Below, piece after piece: positions 44,647 through 44,750 of a DNA stretch of 44,750 nucleotides (position 1 is the stretch's first letter; each line of letters begins with the position of its first letter). The position numbers and the translations under genes were made by a program. Source of the stretch: Polynucleobacter sp. (lineage in GTDB: Bacteria > Pseudomonadota > Gammaproteobacteria > Burkholderiales > Burkholderiaceae); contig SSFP01000059.1 of the NCBI GenBank assembly GCA_008015455.1, forward strand, positions 1 through 44,750, written 5' to 3'. The notes under the pieces were generated by a model, which had not been told where the DNA came from, searched no databases, and worked only from the letters and a program-made list of their open reading frames with translations.

Positions 44647-44673
44647 TTGCCCAGCCTACCCCTCATATAGTAC

Positions 44674-44676
<3 letters not shown>
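44647..44676 (+). promoter_or_regulatory. Putative element-borne promoter for the restored tRNA-Phe
   Basis: TTGCCC, 18 bp, TACAAT, 10 bp before the tRNA 5' end. Confidence 0.6.

Positions 44677-44750
<74 letters not shown>

Larger units (their letters stand above)
37445..44673. mobile_element. 7,229-bp integrative element inserted in the 5' half of tRNA-Phe
   Basis: 46-bp perfect direct repeat at both ends (37445-37490 = 44674-44719) spanning tRNA leader and 5' half; tyrosine integrase just inside the left end; accessory genes between. Confidence 0.93.

Overview
The window reads as a beta-proteobacterial (Polynucleobacter/Burkholderiaceae-like; taxon inferred from gene content and order) chromosomal replication-origin region, followed by a small tRNA-Phe-targeted integrative element. 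Positions 1 to ~37.4 kb are mostly ordinary core genes: atpA(partial)-H-F-E-B-I, parB-parA, rsmG, mnmG, a TSUP permease, a GMC oxidoreductase, a DUF3717-like protein, a SET-domain protein, gyrB, dnaN, dnaA, rpmH, rnpA, yidD, yidC, mnmE, a patatin-like protein, pckG, an M23 peptidase, a FAD/DAO oxidoreductase, topB, a short dprA, def, fmt, htpX, rsmB, a DUF4390-like protein, an NtrY/NtrX-like pair and a TPMT-like methyltransferase. They include an oriC-like region with DnaA boxes and a possible DnaA-trio, and two parS sites. The interesting part is a 7,229-bp element bounded by a 46-bp perfect direct repeat (37445-37490 and 44674-44719). The repeat covers the upstream region plus the 5' half of tRNA-Phe(GAA), so the element swaps the tRNA promoter and 5' half rather than the 3' end. 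The element carries a tyrosine integrase whose start codon lies in a 10-bp hairpin, a NERD protein, a PH-domain protein, a two-gene operon of unrecognised function (histone-like Lys-rich tail plus acidic partner), a minimal second tyrosine recombinase, an unrecognised 152-aa protein, a cluster of GTTAC/GTAAC repeats that matches two long perfect palindromes elsewhere in the element, a DUF6641-like protein, a small-protein gene with a decayed paralogue between tRNA-Phe-like inverted repeats, and a GDCCVxC protein. No relaxase or replication protein was recognised. No searches were run; family names come from recognisable motifs.
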